A DNA stretch of 64,000 bases from Fibrobacter sp. UBA4223. GTDB taxonomy: Bacteria > Fibrobacterota > Fibrobacteria > Fibrobacterales > Fibrobacteraceae. Where the stretch lies: the NCBI GenBank assembly GCA_002382975.1, contig DFTB01000006.1, positions 1 to 64,000 of the forward strand, read 5' to 3'. Positions 42,272-51,700 of the stretch are shown piece by piece (position 1 is the stretch's first letter; every line of letters begins with the position of its first letter). A program made the translations under genes and the position numbers. Under the pieces are notes generated by a model. It had not been told where the DNA came from. It worked only from the letters and a program-made list of their open reading frames with translations, and searched no databases.

Positions 42272-44061
42272 TCCGCTTCCTCCTTGCCGTCACCCTCGCG
42301 GCCCTTTCGGCCTTCGCCAAGGACCTGACCATCGCCCCCGGCAGTTACAGTCTTGACCTCGCCAAGTACGACTTTATCGACACCACCGTAAACGTCATCC
42401 AGTTCCCCAAGGGGAACGAGGCCTTCACCAAGTTCTTCGAGAAGATGGACACTCTGGTGTTCGAGAACAAGGGGCAAGTGCGAATCATGCACATCGGCGG
42501 ATCCCACCTGCAAGCCGACGTGATTTCGGGCCGTATCCGCGAGCACATGATCAAGGAATACCCGGGAGCCTCTGCGGGCCGCGGCTTCGTGTTCCCCTAC
42601 TCCGCCGCCCGCACCAACACGCCCTCCAGCTACGCCAGCTACTACAAGGGCATCTGGGACAAGAACAAGAACGTCCAGCGGGAAATTTCAAAGCCCCTGG
42701 GCCTGCTGGGCATTGCGGTCAGCACCAGCGACCCACGTGCCGAAATCACCCTGATGCTGGACAAGTACAACTCCGCCCCCATCTGGGGAGAGACCCGTTT
42801 CCGCCTGTTCGGCTACAGCGACAACAATGACGTGGTTCCCGTGCTGCGGGTGGATTCCACCGACATCTACGGCGTACACGACACCGTAAGCCAGAGTTAC
42901 GTTTTCGAAAGCCCACGGCCCATCGACACCATCCAGATTCAGTTCCGCTGGATGGACTCCCTGAAACAGGCTTCCATAGCGCAGTTCATCAACGACTCCC
43001 TGCTGCAAGATTCCCTCGCCAGGCAGGCGGATTCCCTGAAGACGGATTCGCTGAAGTCAGACGAGAAAGGCTCGGGGTCCGAGGCTCGAGGTGCGGTTTT
43101 GGACGGCAAAGATTCCAGCAAGACAGAAAAGGCAAAAGTTCCGGCCAACGTTTTGAACCTGCAGAACGCACAAGTGCAAAACGCAGCGCCAGAGGTGGCG
43201 CGTGACTCCATGTTCCAGGGGGAATGCGACGTGCTGGACACCGCCTGTCTCGCCCGCGAAGAAGCCAAGACCAAGGATTCTACGGCCCGCGACCGGTGCG
43301 CCGAACTGGCAGCCAAGAAGGCGAACATCAACTACGAAGAAGGGGAACAGGACCCCACCAACAATCCTGACGACCACTGCTTCACGGAACCTGCAGCAGT
43401 CCCAGACTCTGTCAAGAAAAATGCACGACCCAGGTTCACCCTCACGGGAATCCTTTCCGAAAACGACTCTCCGGGTATCATCTACACCAACGTAGGCATC
43501 AACGGTGCGAAGGTCCACGACTACTTCGAAGAGGTCTGCCCCCAGTTCGAAAAAGAGATGGCGTTTTTCAAGCCGGACCTGGTAATTTTCGCCATCGGCA
43601 TCAACGACGCCAACGTGCAGCGCTTTAACGACAAGCAGTTCCGTGAAGATTACGACAAACTGATTGAACGGTTCAGGAAGGTGAACCCCGACGCGGCGTT
43701 CATCTTCGAGACCAACAATGACATGTTCCGCAAGGTCAAGCGGAAAAAGTTCGTGCAGCACGGCAATGGCGAAGTGGCCCGCAAGTCCTTCTTTATGCTG
43801 GCCGACAAGCACAAGGCTGGCGTCTGGGACAAGTTCAGCATCATGGGCGGCCTAGGTTCCATGGCCAAGTGGGAACACGCAAGCCTCGCCAAAAAAGACA
43901 AGGTCCACTTCAACCTGTCCGGCTACAACCTTTTGGGCGACCTGTTCTACAAGGCCCTTATCCAGGCCTACCAGGACCACATCGCCAATTTACCCGCACA
44001 GAAGAAGCAAGAGAACAAGCCTACGGCTCCACAGACGAAAGACGAAAGAGGCAACAGGTAA
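42268..44061 (+). CDS. SGNH-like periplasmic protein with GGSH block I
   Basis: A 597-residue exported protein (signal MIRFLLAVTLAALSAFA). Block I reads MHIGGSHLQADV (Ser near 79), with Gly in place of the usual Asp before Ser. Block III is FAIGINDANVQ, and block V KDKVHFNLSGY carries Asp and His. A ~130-residue charged, low-complexity insertion (about 235-375; SLARQADSLKTDSLKSDEK) splits the fold. The family is common beside MBOAT proteins in glycan O-acetylation loci (known), so it is a probable acetyltransferase or esterase. The start overlaps the upstream stop (ATGA), with AAGGAGG upstream. Its 3' end carries 7-bp units. Confidence 0.82.
   Translation: MIRFLLAVTLAALSAFAKDLTIAPGSYSLDLAKYDFIDTTVNVIQFPKGNEAFTKFFEKMDTLVFENKGQVRIMHIGGSHLQADVISGRIREHMIKEYPGASAGRGFVFPYSAARTNTPSSYASYYKGIWDKNKNVQREISKPLGLLGIAVSTSDPRAEITLMLDKYNSAPIWGETRFRLFGYSDNNDVVPVLRVDSTDIYGVHDTVSQSYVFESPRPIDTIQIQFRWMDSLKQASIAQFINDSLLQDSLARQADSLKTDSLKSDEKGSGSEARGAVLDGKDSSKTEKAKVPANVLNLQNAQVQNAAPEVARDSMFQGECDVLDTACLAREEAKTKDSTARDRCAELAAKKANINYEEGEQDPTNNPDDHCFTEPAAVPDSVKKNARPRFTLTGILSENDSPGIIYTNVGINGAKVHDYFEEVCPQFEKEMAFFKPDLVIFAIGINDANVQRFNDKQFREDYDKLIERFRKVNPDAAFIFETNNDMFRKVKRKKFVQHGNGEVARKSFFMLADKHKAGVWDKFSIMGGLGSMAKWEHASLAKKDKVHFNLSGYNLLGDLFYKALIQAYQDHIANLPAQKKQENKPTAPQTKDERGNR
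44034..44061. repeat. Short heptad array at the 3' end of the second SGNH gene
   Basis: Units GACGAAA twice, GAGGCAA, CAGGTAA. They encode the final residues TKDERGNR and the stop. They are similar to the GAAAGAC arrays at 4871 and 33937 and directly precede the GIY-YIG unit. Confidence 0.55.
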
Positions 44062-44065
44062 GCAC

Positions 44066-44112
44066 AGTGTCATCCTGAGCGAAGAACCGAAGGTTCGTAG
44101 CCGAAGGATCTA
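44066..44112 (+). repeat. Left inverted repeat of the GIY-YIG unit
   Basis: 47 bp from AGTGTCATCC to AAGGATCTA. It contains the inner hairpin GAACC-gaa-GGTTC. It pairs with 44400-44444 and matches the solo copy at 34080-34119. Confidence 0.88.
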
Positions 44113-44117
44113 ATAAG

Positions 44118-44402
44118 ATGTCAAATAGCTACTACACATATATGATGACAAATCAAAGTAACTCCACTCTATATATTGGGGTCACTAACGATATTGAACG
44201 TCGTGTACTTGAACATATAAGCGGAAGTGGTGCAAAATTCACATCAAAGTATAAAATCAAAAAAATTGTTTATTTTGAACGCTATACCGAAATAACAGAT
44301 GCTATCGCAAGAGAGAAACAATTAAAAGGTTGGAAAAGAGAAAAGAAAAATAATCTGATAAATCAAATGAACCCAGAATGGAGGAACCTAATGAAGGACT
44401 AG
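44118..44402 (+). CDS. GIY-YIG family nuclease, small single-domain type
   Basis: A 94-residue stand-alone GIY-YIG domain. The first motif is YTY (residues 6-8) and the second is YIG (19-21, LYIGVTND). Probable catalytic residues are Arg29 in IERRVLEH and Glu66 in AREKQLKGW; the C-terminal NPEWRNL is typical of the subfamily. The family cleaves DNA with a metal ion (known); the substrate here is unknown. It lacks the extra DNA-binding domain of intron homing enzymes. It is far more AT-rich than the two SGNH genes and the MBOAT gene around it. AGGA lies 9 nt before ATG within the flanking repeat. Confidence 0.9.
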   Translation: MSNSYYTYMMTNQSNSTLYIGVTNDIERRVLEHISGSGAKFTSKYKIKKIVYFERYTEITDAIAREKQLKGWKREKKNNLINQMNPEWRNLMKD

Positions 44403-44444
44403 ATCCTTCGACTACGGGCGATGCCCTCCGCTCAGGATGACACT
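44400..44444 (-). repeat. Right inverted repeat of the GIY-YIG unit
   Basis: 45 bp, the reverse complement of the left repeat except for 12 inner nucleotides (GAGGGCATCGCC on the minus strand, itself a small hairpin GGGC-at-cGCCC). It overlaps the nuclease stop codon and ends 2 bp before the MBOAT ATG. Confidence 0.88.
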
Positions 44445-44446
44445 TT

Positions 44447-46297
44447 ATGTTGGATTACTTGATACCATATCTTACTAGAACGTTTTCGTTTGACCCGAAC
44501 AGCCCCCTGCTGTTTACGCAGTTCTACTTCTGGGGTTTCTTCGCCGTGGTGTTTGCCATCCTCACCCTGATCAAGAACCGCATTCTGCTCCGTAACGCCT
44601 TCTTGTTTGCCACCAGCATGTTCTTCTATTACAAGACCAGCGGAAGCTACGTGTGCATTCTCGTGTTCTGCGTGGTGGCGAACTTCTTTATTGGCAAGTG
44701 GATCGAAAAGGCCGAACAGCACTGGAAAAAGAAACTCTGGATGATCATCGTGGTCATTATCGACCTGTTGGTGCTGTGCTACTACAAGTATTCCTATTTC
44801 TTCCTGGACGCCCTGCGGGACTTTACCGGCATCGAGCTGCACGTCTATAACTTCTTTGCGGCGGCCAGCAACAAGATGTTCGGTACCCACTCCCTAGTAG
44901 ATACCATCATCTTGCCGGTGGGCATTTCCTTCTTTACCTTCCAGGCCATCAGTTACTGCATCGACATCTACCGCGGAAAAATCAAAGCTGTTGACAACAT
45001 CTTGAATTTCGGGTTCTACCTCACCTTTTTCCCACAGTTGGTGGCAGGCCCCATCGTCCGTGCCGACAAGTTCGTGCCCCAGCTTTACAAGAAGTATTTC
45101 CTCCCCCGCCGCACCTTCGGTATTGCCGTGTTCTGGGTGCTGAACGGACTTGCCAAGAAGGTCATCTTGAGCGACTACCTGGCCACCAACTTTGTGGACC
45201 GGGTATTCGACACGCCCCTGCTGTTCACCGGACTTGAAAACCTGATTGCCCTGTTCGCCTATTCGCTGCAGGTGTATGCCGACTTCTCGGGCTACACCGA
45301 CATCGCCATCGGCGTAGCTCTCCTGATGGGATTCCGCCTGCCCCAGAACTTCAACAGTCCCTACAAGGCGCTCTCCCCCACAGAATTCTGGCGGCGCTGG
45401 CACATCTCCCTTTCCAGTTGGTGGCGCGACTACCTGTACATCCCCCTGGGCGGTAACCGCGGTGCCTCTGTGGGTACCTTCTTCTGGATGGGATTCTTGA
45501 GCCTGGTGGCCGTTTTACTTTCGGGCAGTGTCTGGGTAGGTGTCGCCCTGGGCGTATTCTTCCTCTACATCGCCATTTATGCCTACGTCAAGCCCGACTC
45601 CCGCAAGTTTATCACCACCAACATGAACGCCATGGCGACACAGGTCGTAGGCGGCTGGTGGCACGGCGCCAGCTGGAACTTTATCATCTGGGGTGGCCTC
45701 AATGGTTTCGGCCAGGTGTTCAACAAGATCTGGGTCAAGCGGAGCATCAACTTCCGTGCCGTCGCCGCATTCTTGCTGTTTGCCGCCAGCGCCATCACCT
45801 TCAAGCAGACCCACATCGCCATTTTCGCCATTACCACCGTGTGGTTCGGCGTGCTGTTCCTGGGCATTTACGCCGTGCTGGTTTTCCGCCTGTTCAGTGA
45901 CAAGACCTTCCACTGGCTCTACGTGGCCTGGAACGTATCCCTCACCTTCGTGTTCATCACCTTTACCCGTCTCTTCTTCCGCGCAGGCTCCAACCTGGAC
46001 CCGGCAGAGGCCAACGAAGTGGCCTGGAACACCGCCAAGAACATGGTCCAGCAGATGGGTACCGCTTGGAAGTGGGATACTCTCGGCACCATCGCCTGGG
46101 AACACATCAACATCATTTTGGTGTTTGTAGCCGGCATGCTCATCCACTGGATTCCCAAAAAATTCAAGAGCCGCTACCGCATCATGTTCGCCTCGCAGCC
46201 CATCCCCCTGATGGTTGCAAGCACGGCGTTCATCATCTTCGTGATGTACCAGTTCATGAGCGCGGACAGCTGCCCGTTTATCTACTTCCAGTTCTAG
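44447..46297 (+). CDS. MBOAT O-acyltransferase, AlgI type
   Basis: A 616-residue polytopic inner-membrane protein of the membrane-bound O-acyltransferase family. Seen: the AlgI-type motif WRRWHISLSSWWRDYLYIPLGGN (about 310-335) and the catalytic His in GGWWHGASWNFIIWG near residue 405, with many hydrophobic helices. It should pass acetyl groups across the membrane to the SGNH partners encoded just upstream, which would modify an exported polysaccharide (inference). ATG 44447 relies on AGGA inside the right repeat of the GIY-YIG unit, 9 nt upstream. A heptad pair follows the stop. Confidence 0.92.
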   Translation: MLDYLIPYLTRTFSFDPNSPLLFTQFYFWGFFAVVFAILTLIKNRILLRNAFLFATSMFFYYKTSGSYVCILVFCVVANFFIGKWIEKAEQHWKKKLWMIIVVIIDLLVLCYYKYSYFFLDALRDFTGIELHVYNFFAAASNKMFGTHSLVDTIILPVGISFFTFQAISYCIDIYRGKIKAVDNILNFGFYLTFFPQLVAGPIVRADKFVPQLYKKYFLPRRTFGIAVFWVLNGLAKKVILSDYLATNFVDRVFDTPLLFTGLENLIALFAYSLQVYADFSGYTDIAIGVALLMGFRLPQNFNSPYKALSPTEFWRRWHISLSSWWRDYLYIPLGGNRGASVGTFFWMGFLSLVAVLLSGSVWVGVALGVFFLYIAIYAYVKPDSRKFITTNMNAMATQVVGGWWHGASWNFIIWGGLNGFGQVFNKIWVKRSINFRAVAAFLLFAASAITFKQTHIAIFAITTVWFGVLFLGIYAVLVFRLFSDKTFHWLYVAWNVSLTFVFITFTRLFFRAGSNLDPAEANEVAWNTAKNMVQQMGTAWKWDTLGTIAWEHINIILVFVAGMLIHWIPKKFKSRYRIMFASQPIPLMVASTAFIIFVMYQFMSADSCPFIYFQF

Positions 46298-46310
46298 CGG
46301 CTTCGCCGCA

Positions 46311-46407
46311 ATGAGTTGCGAGTTGTGGGTTATGAGTTGTGAGTAACGTCATACCCAAGATTATCAAAGCGTCTTATTTCCGCTATAGCTCAAAACTCAT
46401 AACTGAA
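46311..46407. repeat. Paired inverted heptad arrays after the MBOAT gene
   Basis: Left arm: ATGAGTT, GCGAGTT, GTGGGTT, ATGAGTT, GTGAGTA (46311-46345). Right arm: AACTCAT and AACTGAA (46394-46407), the inverse pattern. The element lies between convergent genes. Confidence 0.8.
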
Positions 46408-46420
46408 GGCTGATGACGGT

Positions 46421-48547
46421 CTAAGTCTCTTGCGGAACTTCTAGTCTAGTCCGTTCGTCGTACAGGTCTGCCGCAATGTGGCTGAAGGCTTCCACCACCT
46501 TGGGGTCAAAATGCTTGCCAGCCCCTTCGGTAATGATAGCCATGGCCTTTTCGAAAGTGAAGGGTTTCTTGTACACACGTTCCGCCACCAGGGCGTCAAA
46601 CACGTCAGCCACGGCCATAATGCGGGCAGAAAGCGGAATTTCGTCACCCTTTATGTGGTTCGGGTAACCTGTTCCGTCCCACTTCTCGTGATGGTAATGG
46701 GCCATCTCGATAGCCTCTCTCAGATATTCTGCTTCCATGGAGTCACCCGTATTGGCCACAATCTTCTGCAGGATTTTCCAACCTTCGGTGGTGTGGGACT
46801 TCATGATTTCGAATTCTTCGTCGGTCAGTTTGCCGGGTTTGTTCAGAATCAGGTCCGAAATGGCAATCTTGCCGATATCGTGGAGAGGCGCAGAGCGCTT
46901 GAACCTGGCGATGCTTTCATCAGTGAGCTCGTCCGCATAAGAGCCCTCTTTCTTCAACTGGCGGGCAATGGCTTCCACGTATGCGGCCGTCTTCTTGATG
47001 TGGTTTCCGGTACCTTCGTCACGGGCTTCCACCAGTTCCGCAAAGCTCACGACGATTTCATCCTGCATGCGGGTAATACGTTCATTCTGTGCCTTTATCT
47101 GAATGATATAGGCAAGAAAATCTTCGGCCATGGTAGAGAACGCATTGTAGAGGTTCTGGATTTCGTCATCGGAACGTATATCTATGGCCTTCACACGTCG
47201 CAAACTAATCTGGCGGCCTACATCGGAATTATGGGCAAAGGAAATAGCTTCCTTGGACATCCGATTGATGGGAATCACTATGCCTCGTTTCATGGCTTCG
47301 GCGATCAGGCACATGATAACGAGAGAAACTCCAAAGAACAAGGACAATTCCTTGATAAGGAACGAAATTTCGTCCATCAAAATGGACTCCATGGTGATGT
47401 CCGCAGCCACATAGGCTACAGTCGTGCCACTAGAATCCTTCAGGGGTTTATAAACCGTCAGCAACCATCCATAAGAATCATCAGATACCACCGGTCCAAT
47501 GGAATCGCCTTTAAGAAGCGCTGGTAAATACTCCTCAAAGCCCGGGTCAAAAGGTACCACATCCCCCACCTGACTAGGTTCTTCGCCATCGGTCGACATC
47601 AGGTCAAAGATGACATGGCAGCCATCTTGAGCAATGTGATAAACATACAGGTATTTTGCCGTAGGGAACCCCTCCCTGATGGCGTACAGTTCCTTTTCTG
47701 TTTCCTCGTAGCCTTCCGCTTCGCGGCCTTCTTGCAGATACGTCATCAGACGGTTGCCGTCCAACACAATGGCTGCAGCGTCTGTAAGGCCGTAGGCAAT
47801 GGAGGTGTACTTGGCAACAGCCTTTTCTTGGTAAAGGAAATAACCGATGTTTGCAACGAAGACAGCCAGAAGCAGTTCCGAAACAATTACGACCAGCATC
47901 ACCTTCCCGAGCAGGGAATACCGGACCGCCATTCCGGCATTCTTGTCATTCACATTCCGTTGAAAAACATGATTCAGGTAATTCTTGACTCTGCGAGAAA
48001 TGAAGTGGAATGCAACAATGGCAACGACAACGGTTACGGACTTGTCAAAAAGGTCCACCACCACATCGGCCATCAACTGCGAATTGAAAACACTGGTACC
48101 TAAAACTTCGTGAAGGTACTGGGCGAATGGAGCCGACACGCCAGTTCCAAAGCTCTGACGATGAAGGTAATAAGTGAATACAGAACCAAGGCCTCCCCCC
48201 AGAAGAGCGTAGCAGAATATGACCACAAACAACTTGGGAATACTGGAGAAGAACTTCTTGTTGTAAAAGAATACTGTTGCAAGACCTATGAAAATGCTTA
48301 TGACTCCATAGAACATGGAGAACGAACCCGACAAGCTCTTCACCAAATTCGTGGTAAAGCCAACTAGCACTGCAGGGAAAACACCCCCCAGCATAGCGAC
48401 AAGTATGGTGCCGATACAATCAAGGAAAAGAGGCAAGCCAAAGACGCCCACAAGCTTGTTGGGCACGATATTCAGGAGGATTCCAAGAACGATGAGAAGG
48501 ACTCCGCTCCCCACACCGATCCATTTCTTTTTTCGTTTGTCCTGCAT
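46421..48547 (-). CDS. Membrane sensor with HD-GYP phosphodiesterase domain
   Basis: A 708-residue protein predicted to hydrolyse cyclic di-GMP. The N-terminal part has several helices resembling ECF S-component-like sensor regions (FGLPLFLDCIGTILVAMLGG). It is followed by a periplasmic loop domain between two helices, a HAMP-like segment (RGIVIPINRMSKEAISFAH) and a helical linker. The C-terminal HD-GYP is intact: HIKKTAAYVEAIARQL, HDIGKIAI, HYHHEKWDGTGYP. ATG 48547 is chosen for basic QDKRKKKW before the first helix; an in-frame ATG at 48586 exists. There is no Shine-Dalgarno site; TAAATT lies at -14 to -9. The sensed signal is unknown. Confidence 0.88.
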   Translation of the reverse strand: MQDKRKKKWIGVGSGVLLIVLGILLNIVPNKLVGVFGLPLFLDCIGTILVAMLGGVFPAVLVGFTTNLVKSLSGSFSMFYGVISIFIGLATVFFYNKKFFSSIPKLFVVIFCYALLGGGLGSVFTYYLHRQSFGTGVSAPFAQYLHEVLGTSVFNSQLMADVVVDLFDKSVTVVVAIVAFHFISRRVKNYLNHVFQRNVNDKNAGMAVRYSLLGKVMLVVIVSELLLAVFVANIGYFLYQEKAVAKYTSIAYGLTDAAAIVLDGNRLMTYLQEGREAEGYEETEKELYAIREGFPTAKYLYVYHIAQDGCHVIFDLMSTDGEEPSQVGDVVPFDPGFEEYLPALLKGDSIGPVVSDDSYGWLLTVYKPLKDSSGTTVAYVAADITMESILMDEISFLIKELSLFFGVSLVIMCLIAEAMKRGIVIPINRMSKEAISFAHNSDVGRQISLRRVKAIDIRSDDEIQNLYNAFSTMAEDFLAYIIQIKAQNERITRMQDEIVVSFAELVEARDEGTGNHIKKTAAYVEAIARQLKKEGSYADELTDESIARFKRSAPLHDIGKIAISDLILNKPGKLTDEEFEIMKSHTTEGWKILQKIVANTGDSMEAEYLREAIEMAHYHHEKWDGTGYPNHIKGDEIPLSARIMAVADVFDALVAERVYKKPFTFEKAMAIITEGAGKHFDPKVVEAFSHIAADLYDERTRLEVPQET

Positions 48548-48759
48548 CGTGATAAAATTTAAAATAAATACCGAATTATTGAACATTTCGCCCAAAAGTT
48601 CACGGATTTTACTAGCTTTCCTTGTTGTTTGTTTACAAAAGTTTACAAAATGAAAGCAGAAGCCTCTTCAGCCGGAAATCTTTCGCATAACTCATTGATA
48701 CTCAACGACTTACGCGTGCTTTTTGAGAAAAAGAATCCAACAAAAAGCACCCCCTTTTC

Positions 48760-48765
48760 TATAAT
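48760..48765 (+). promoter_or_regulatory. -10 box of the tamB-tamA operon
   Basis: A perfect TATAAT ends 9 nt before the TTG start codon at 48775, so the mRNA would begin within 2-4 nt of the coding region. No clear -35 box is visible. Confidence 0.55.
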
Positions 48766-48774
48766 TCTAGCTAG

Positions 48775-51700
48775 TTGAAGAATCGAACTTCGACATTCCT
48801 TAGGCCCGCCGTAATCACGACGGCGATTGTGGGTGCATTGGCTCTTTGCACCTGGTTGTCGGACTATTTGCTGGATGTAATCCTTTCAAGCCCCCACAGT
48901 TTCGGATCTCTTGAAATTTCACCCCACGGGCACCGCCAAGACGGCTACCTGACACACCACTGGGACTCCATCGCCATCAAAAACGGCGAGAACACCTTTA
49001 TCCTGAGGAACACGGACCTGGACATCACCCTGTTCCAGGAGAACCGAAACATCCAGCTGCAGGCCGGCGAAGTCAACGTCAGCATTTCTTCTGCAGGACC
49101 GCCCAAGGAAAAGAATGTCGAAACAGACAGCTCGCCGCCATCCCTACCGGAACAGGTAAAATTCTACGTGCCGGTGAATGTCGGCGTCGGAAAACTTACT
49201 GTAGATATGGACTCCAGCAAACACTGGGAGGCCAAGGACATTTCCCTAAAGAGCGAGGGCTCCACCAAGGCCCGGTTTAGCGCTGATAGTATCAAGGGTG
49301 ATTTCGTGAAACACCCGGCCAAGGTCGGCGTGTCCCTGGATTTCCAGTCCGACCAAATCAAGATGAAGGGCAAGGTGGTTGCCGGCCCCGATTCCATCGC
49401 CGTTGACGCCACCACCTCCAAGAAGAACTTGGCTGCCGTATCCACTACGACCTCTTTAGACGTCAAGAAGGTAGAAGACTGGCTACCTGTCAAGATTCCC
49501 AAGGGAGCACCCACCATCGGCAAGCTCCATGTGCAGACCAAGGCGAGCCTACATCCGAAAACCGGCAAGCCCAACTACGACGTTACCATCAAGACCCGCA
49601 TCGGTGAATTCTGGCCACTGATGCCGCTAAACGCCACTATACGCGTCAAGGGCGATCAGAACCGATTCCATTCCGACGTTTTACTAAAAAATGACGAGGG
49701 CGGAACCATACATCTTACTGCCGATATGGACACGAAACTCAACGGAACCGCTTCAGGAAAAGTGGAGAAGATGAGTGCCTTGTTCGGTCCACAGATGATG
49801 CCTCTGGACATGACCATCCATTCCGCCGAAAAGAAGGGCAACAAGATAACGGCAAAAGTGGAGACCCGACAAGGCTCCGTGGTCGAAGCAAACATCGATC
49901 TAGATAGCGATATTCCCGTCACATACACAGGGGACATGTCACCGCTTGAACCATGGGCTCTGGACTGGACCAAGGGCGAACTGGTTCTCAAGGAACGGTT
50001 CAAGGTATATGGGACTGTCTTTGACGGGAAAAACCGAATATTTGTCAAGATTCCGAACGTGGAATACGCCTACCAGATGAAGGCGGATTCCTTACAGACG
50101 GTGCTGCTCATCGACAAGCACGGTATCGATTTTTCGAAAGGAATCATCTATACGCCCAAAGAAACTTTTGACTTTACTGGCGATGTGGTCTGGGACGAAC
50201 CTGCTCCCCACACCTCCTGGAACGTGACCCAACGGCATGGCGGGAGCGCCAGGGCATACGTGACTATCATGGATTCCATCACTATTGACGTCACTGCAGA
50301 CCAGGTAGAGATATCCACCATACCTTTTGCCAAGACAAAACTGAACGAAAAATTGAACGGCAAGGTGACCGGCAGGTGGACACAGAACTTTGATACCAAT
50401 GTAGGCAAGGCAGATGTCAGCATGGACGGGTACTTTGACCCCTACAACCTGAAGGGGAGCATTTCTGCAAGACAGAACGGCGACACCATCTTTATTGACA
50501 AGGCAGAGGCCATACAAAGCCAGAACAAAGTTCAGGGCGAAGCCATATTCATCTTGCCCAACGATTCCAACCCAGATTTCAAGCCTACGGGAGTCCTACC
50601 CATACAGGTTGTCCACGCCTGGGCTGCATCTGAAAAATTCAACATTCCGCTACTGCTGGACCCAATCAACGACACCACATTCACCTCGGGCTTTATCAAC
50701 GGTGACATCGCCTACGAAGAAAAAGTTGGATTGCAGGGAAATATCGAATTCACCGACATCGAGTTCAGTAAAATTCCGCCATATCTTTTCAACATCAAAA
50801 AGATGAACCTTTTTGCCGAAGGTAGTAAGGTTGAACTGAACGCCTACCTGGGAATTGGTGGAGGTGGTTGGACCGGAACAACACAAGTCACCTTGGACAA
50901 CGTTTTTGATGACAAACGACATATAAGTCTTTCACACAACACCGACAACGGAGGAAACCTATGGGCCGAAGGATTCATCGACACCGCCTTGGTATTCACG
51001 GGAAACGTAAACATGAACGGTTCGTGGTTTATTCCAGGCACCGTCAGCGAAATCAAGAAAACTGATCTGCAGATTGCCCTCACCGCAAATATCCGGGAAG
51101 GCTTAAACGGCATCACCGCCGACCTTCAAACAGATTCCACTTATTATCAGCCACCCAAGCTGAACTATATGTTCCCGCTACGTGCAAGAGGACACCTAGA
51201 AAAGGGAATTCTTGACATCACTGAAGCTTCTACTCAAAACGACAGCGCCGAAACCATTTCGGGAACATTGCAATTTGACCTAAACAAGATGCAGCTGCAA
51301 GGTATCGACTTGCAGTCAGAAAAATACACCATCCACACAAAGCACCATACGCTACTTCTTGAAAACATTTCTAGCCACATGGAAGACAACAATGACGCCC
51401 TAATCCTCTCTACAGAATTGTCATCCATTCAATATCTGTTCAACCACGAATCCTTTGGAGATGCCGAAGTACTGGGACAGGGTGACATAAAGTTTGTGAT
51501 ACCCCATTCCATTGACGGATTTATCCGAAATAAGAGTATCGAAGGAAACATCACCATTGACAAAGCCGTATACAAAAAGGATTTGGAAATCGAAGTCACG
51601 CCAAATTCAATGGACAAGATTCTCGCCATGCTTAACAATGCAATTGCAAGATTAAGAAAAACAGAAAGTAAAGAAGCAAAAATATCTGCAGCAAGTCCCA

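Larger units (their letters stand above)
44066..44444 (+). mobile_element. Compact GIY-YIG unit: one nuclease ORF framed by 45-47 bp inverted repeats
   Basis: Left repeat 44066-44112 and right repeat 44400-44444 share, in opposite orientation, the 16-nt end AGTGTCATCCTGAGCG and the inner end CGTAG(C/T)CGAAGGATCTA. Only 12-14 nt in the middle differ. The ORF starts 6 bp after the left repeat, and its stop TAG is the first 3 nt of the right repeat. Both repeats place AGGA exactly 9 nt before the next ATG (44118 and 44447), so the unit brings a ribosome site for itself and for the downstream gene. I infer a mobile or formerly mobile element; no target duplication is evident. Confidence 0.75.

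Noticed and set aside
44118..44402. A homing endonuclease inside a group I intron
   Set aside because: Neither flanking gene is interrupted, no intron core is visible, and the protein lacks the DNA-binding tail of intron GIY-YIG enzymes.
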